From Gigaspora rosea (lineage: Eukaryota; Glomeromycota; Glomeromycetes; Diversisporales; Gigasporaceae), in NCBI GenBank assembly GCA_003550325.1, contig QKWP01000414.1, positions 28,449 through 92,448 of the forward strand: a stretch of DNA of 64,000 bases. Reading direction: 5' to 3'. The notes beneath the pieces were generated by a model. That model had not been told where the DNA came from and made no database searches. It saw only the letters and a program-made list of their open reading frames with translations. Shown in pieces: positions 61,793 through 64,000 of the stretch. The position numbers were made by a program, and so were the translations under genes. The number at the start of each line of letters is the position of its first letter. Positions within the stretch are counted from its first letter, which is position 1.

Positions 61793-62214
61793 CAGTGTTG
61801 GAAATCATATGTTCACAGTGTTCACAGTGAACATAAATTTTTTTAAAAAATCAATGTTTTTATATTTTATGTTCACATAGTATAAACATAAAAAATCAAA
61901 AATTTTATATTTTATATTCACATAGTATGGATATAAATTTTTAATTTTTATAATTTCTTATTCATAATTTATTAATATAAAGATCATATCACCATATATT
62001 TCAAAAATAAACTACCTTTTTTGGACGATTTTGAATACAAAAAATCTGTGAGTAGCTTATTTTTAGATATAATCAACTTTTGGCCAATTGTAAATAGTCA
62101 TTATATTATAAAGTCTTAATTATACTATGTGAACATATTTATTTTGATGTGAACATTATAAAAAAAAATTATGTTCACAAAAATCATAAAATTTTTTTTG
62201 AATTTCCAACACTG
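61793..62214. mobile_element. 422-bp hAT-type MITE
   Basis: CAGTGTTGGAAATCATATGT at the left and the complement of CAGTGTTGGAAATTC at the right, flanked by GATGTAAC and GGTGTAAT (6 of 8). TATGTTCACA words repeat inside. Confidence 0.8.
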
Positions 62215-62824
62215 GGTGTAATGTGACTATCAAACCAAATTTTCTATAAAAATAAAACCATGCGATTAAGGTTAGGGTTAGAGTGAGGCTTGGTATAAGG
62301 CTTTGGGTTAGAGGACTTTAGTTACATTAAAATTTAGCAAGAAATTTTTTTTGTTAGAAACCGAAAGGTAGTTTCATATGTGAAATTTTGATTTAGAAGC
62401 AATTTTTGGCAAAACGAACATTTGTTTTAACTTTTTCAAATGTGTAACATTATGCCTGATCTTAGAATTTGATTGGCTTGTTGGGATGGGTTATAGTAAC
62501 CGCGGTTACAAATTAATTAATCCTATAAATAAACTCTATATTATGGTCATATAACCAAAAAAAAATTTAAGAACCAGTGCCCAATTTGGATAAAATGACT
62601 ACCAAAGTGTTTAACTTAATAAGACAATCTAAAGAGTCTAAAATCATTCAAATATACTTACAAAATGCTAAATTCATAAAGAATTTTTACTTAGATATTT
62701 AAATTATGTTTAAATTTAATTAATTCTTAAACATGTAAAGTGATACAAATTTTTAATGATCATAGGAACTTGTAAATTAGACTTTCACAAAAATTACCTA
62801 TGTAATTTTAGAATTTTTGAAAAC

Positions 62825-63125
62825 TATAAACCAATATTGCACAATTGGTACTTGAACTGAAATTGATAATAGAATTAGCATAATAAACCCACTTTCAGAA
62901 AACATACTTCATTTATATCTTATATGCACTTGCTACTAGCAGCAGACCTTTAAAGTCAGATGGGTATAGGCTCAGGCCCAGCTCTTAGACCTGTACCTGT
63001 TTGACTTTAAAGGTCTGTTGTTAGTAGCAAGCACATGTGAGGTATAAATAAAGCACATTTTCTAAAAGTAGCTAATTCTACATACTGATATTGGTTTAAG
63101 TACCAACTGTGCAAGTTTTATAAGC
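62825..63125. repeat. ~300-bp imperfect palindrome
   Basis: Arms of about 135 bp: GCACAATTGGTACTTGAACT...GCACTTGCTACTAGCAGCAG then ACCTTTAAAGTCA at the left, against the inverted copy ending GCACAGTTGGTACTT. The turn near 62975 is GC-rich (GGCTCAGGCCCAGCTC). A foldback MITE is likely; no flanking duplication identified. Confidence 0.75.
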
Positions 63126-63260
63126 ATGGCAGACATTTGTTTTAATTGGTTAGAAAAAGTAAACAAATAAACAATAAAAATATAAACAAATATGCAATGT
63201 AGATCATTATATAAATTTAGATATTTAATATAATTTAATCAAATTTAATTTAATAAATAT

Positions 63261-63671
63261 GGGCTTGGTGCTACAAAAAGGAGGTAAATTGACAATTTTT
63301 CAAAAATAATTTTTTTATACAAATCAATTTAAAAGAAGATTTGGAATATTTTTTACTTAAAAACAAAAGCAGTTATATTAATAAAGTTTTGTAGTATAGC
63401 TTTTTAAAGTTGGTATTTTCTTAAAATTTATACATATTGGCTAATCCAAAGAATTGCTGATATCTCTTTATCTACTGGCCTGTTTTGAATAATTTAGCTA
63501 TCAAAATGTTTGACTCATCGAGACAAACATTTTAATAGCTAAATCATTCAAAACGGACCAGTAGATCAAGAGATATTAGCAATTCTTTGGATTAGCCCAT
63601 ATGAACATAAAAATTGATTTTCTGAAGATCTTTTGTTTTGTCGATTTACCTCCTTTTTGCAGCACCAAGCC
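63261..63671. mobile_element. 411-bp foldback MITE, GGG ends, ATAT duplication
   Basis: GGGCTTGGTGCTACAAAAAG at the left faces the complement of GGCTTGGTGCTGCAAAAAGG at the right. A long inner stem (63437-63600) includes GGCTAATCCAAAGAATTGCT and its inverse. ATAT flanks both sides (63257-63260, 63672-63675). Confidence 0.82.
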
Positions 63672-63786
63672 ATATATTATTAATACTGTAATAAGGGCTG
63701 TGACAAATATAATATTTATTTATTTACTATGAAAGTACCCCGCCTACATAAGACGACTCGGATTGGTCAATTTAAAAAAACTTTAA

Positions 63787-63892
63787 ATATCAAAATTTTA
63801 CTAATAAATTATTAAAGCAATCAATATGGTAAAAAAAAATATCAAAATTTTACTAATAAATTATTAAAGCAATCAATATGGTAAAAAAAAAT
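63787..63892 (+). repeat. Perfect 53-bp tandem duplication
   Basis: Two identical adjacent copies of the unit starting ATATCAAAATTTTACTAATA and ending in A9. It is either recent or an assembly artefact. Confidence 0.95.
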
Positions 63893-64000
63893 GACAAATT
63901 ACATAAATATCTATTTTTATTTCATAATGCATTTGAAATGTATACTATTAGAGCTACTAAAGATTATTGGGTCAAAACATATTAAGCCTGCAAATCTTGA

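Larger units (their letters stand above)
61387..62533. mobile_element. Outer element with GATTTGTAACC arms, two nested insertions
   Basis: CTATAAATAA...GAATTAATTGATTTGTAACC at the left faces GGTTACAAATTAATTAATCC...TATAAATAA at 62503-62531. It holds copy E (61398-61712) and a hAT-type MITE (61793-62214). The core has AAGGTTAGGGTTAGAG (telomere-like). Confidence 0.55.

Overview
This window looks like a transposon-rich, gene-poor stretch of a very AT-rich fungal nuclear genome, most likely an arbuscular mycorrhizal fungus (Glomeromycotina, Rhizophagus-like). The organism is inferred from family content: a fragment of the CxxC...WCQSC...WTSGN module that heads many Rhizophagus TKL kinases, a decayed Sel1-repeat gene, divergent MATA-HMG-like proteins, a methyltransferase of the Glomeromycotina-expanded type, short 70-90 bp GT-AG introns, and many copies of a foldback element built on the decamer TTCACCGACA. 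No database search was run.

Likely host genes are few. A seven-exon SAM-dependent methyltransferase lies on the minus strand (18026-19789; 326 aa) with a candidate N-myristoylation signal. A FAR-17a/AIG1-like membrane protein lies on the plus strand (45924-46864), either frameshifted or carrying an unusual intron. Two 162-aa paralogues (5816-6304 minus; 30336-30824 plus) sit in an old inverted segmental duplication and share a 5' UTR intron. A Sel1-repeat pseudogene (16340-16780) and a tandemly duplicated kinase-module exon (2573-3261) complete the set.

The rest is mostly DNA transposons, many nested. A broken Mutator-like transposase occupies 607-2521. Seven hAT-type elements can be bounded by 8-bp target duplications, among them two inverted copies of one 2.7 kb family (42022-44726 and 51286-60325). 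The second copy was split by a 6.43 kb element (51771-58200) with a DDD transposase, 5'-GGG ends and a 4-bp ATAT duplication, here called Sola-like. Four other MITE families in the window share the ATAT/GGG signature and may be its passengers. The TTCACCGACA family (24881, 31472, 39474, 49979, 61398) makes about 9-bp duplications and is best read as Mutator-type foldback MITEs.

Nested clusters occupy 8880-13501 (including a 265-bp tandem array inside a TA-flanked element), 24797-27075, 48995-50826 (three deep), 51286-60325 and 61387-62533. Two GC-richer stretches (17295-17617 and 35840-36957) resemble LTR-retrotransposon fossils without coding capacity. The remaining intervals are AT-rich, with short hairpins and simple repeats and no gene I can support.
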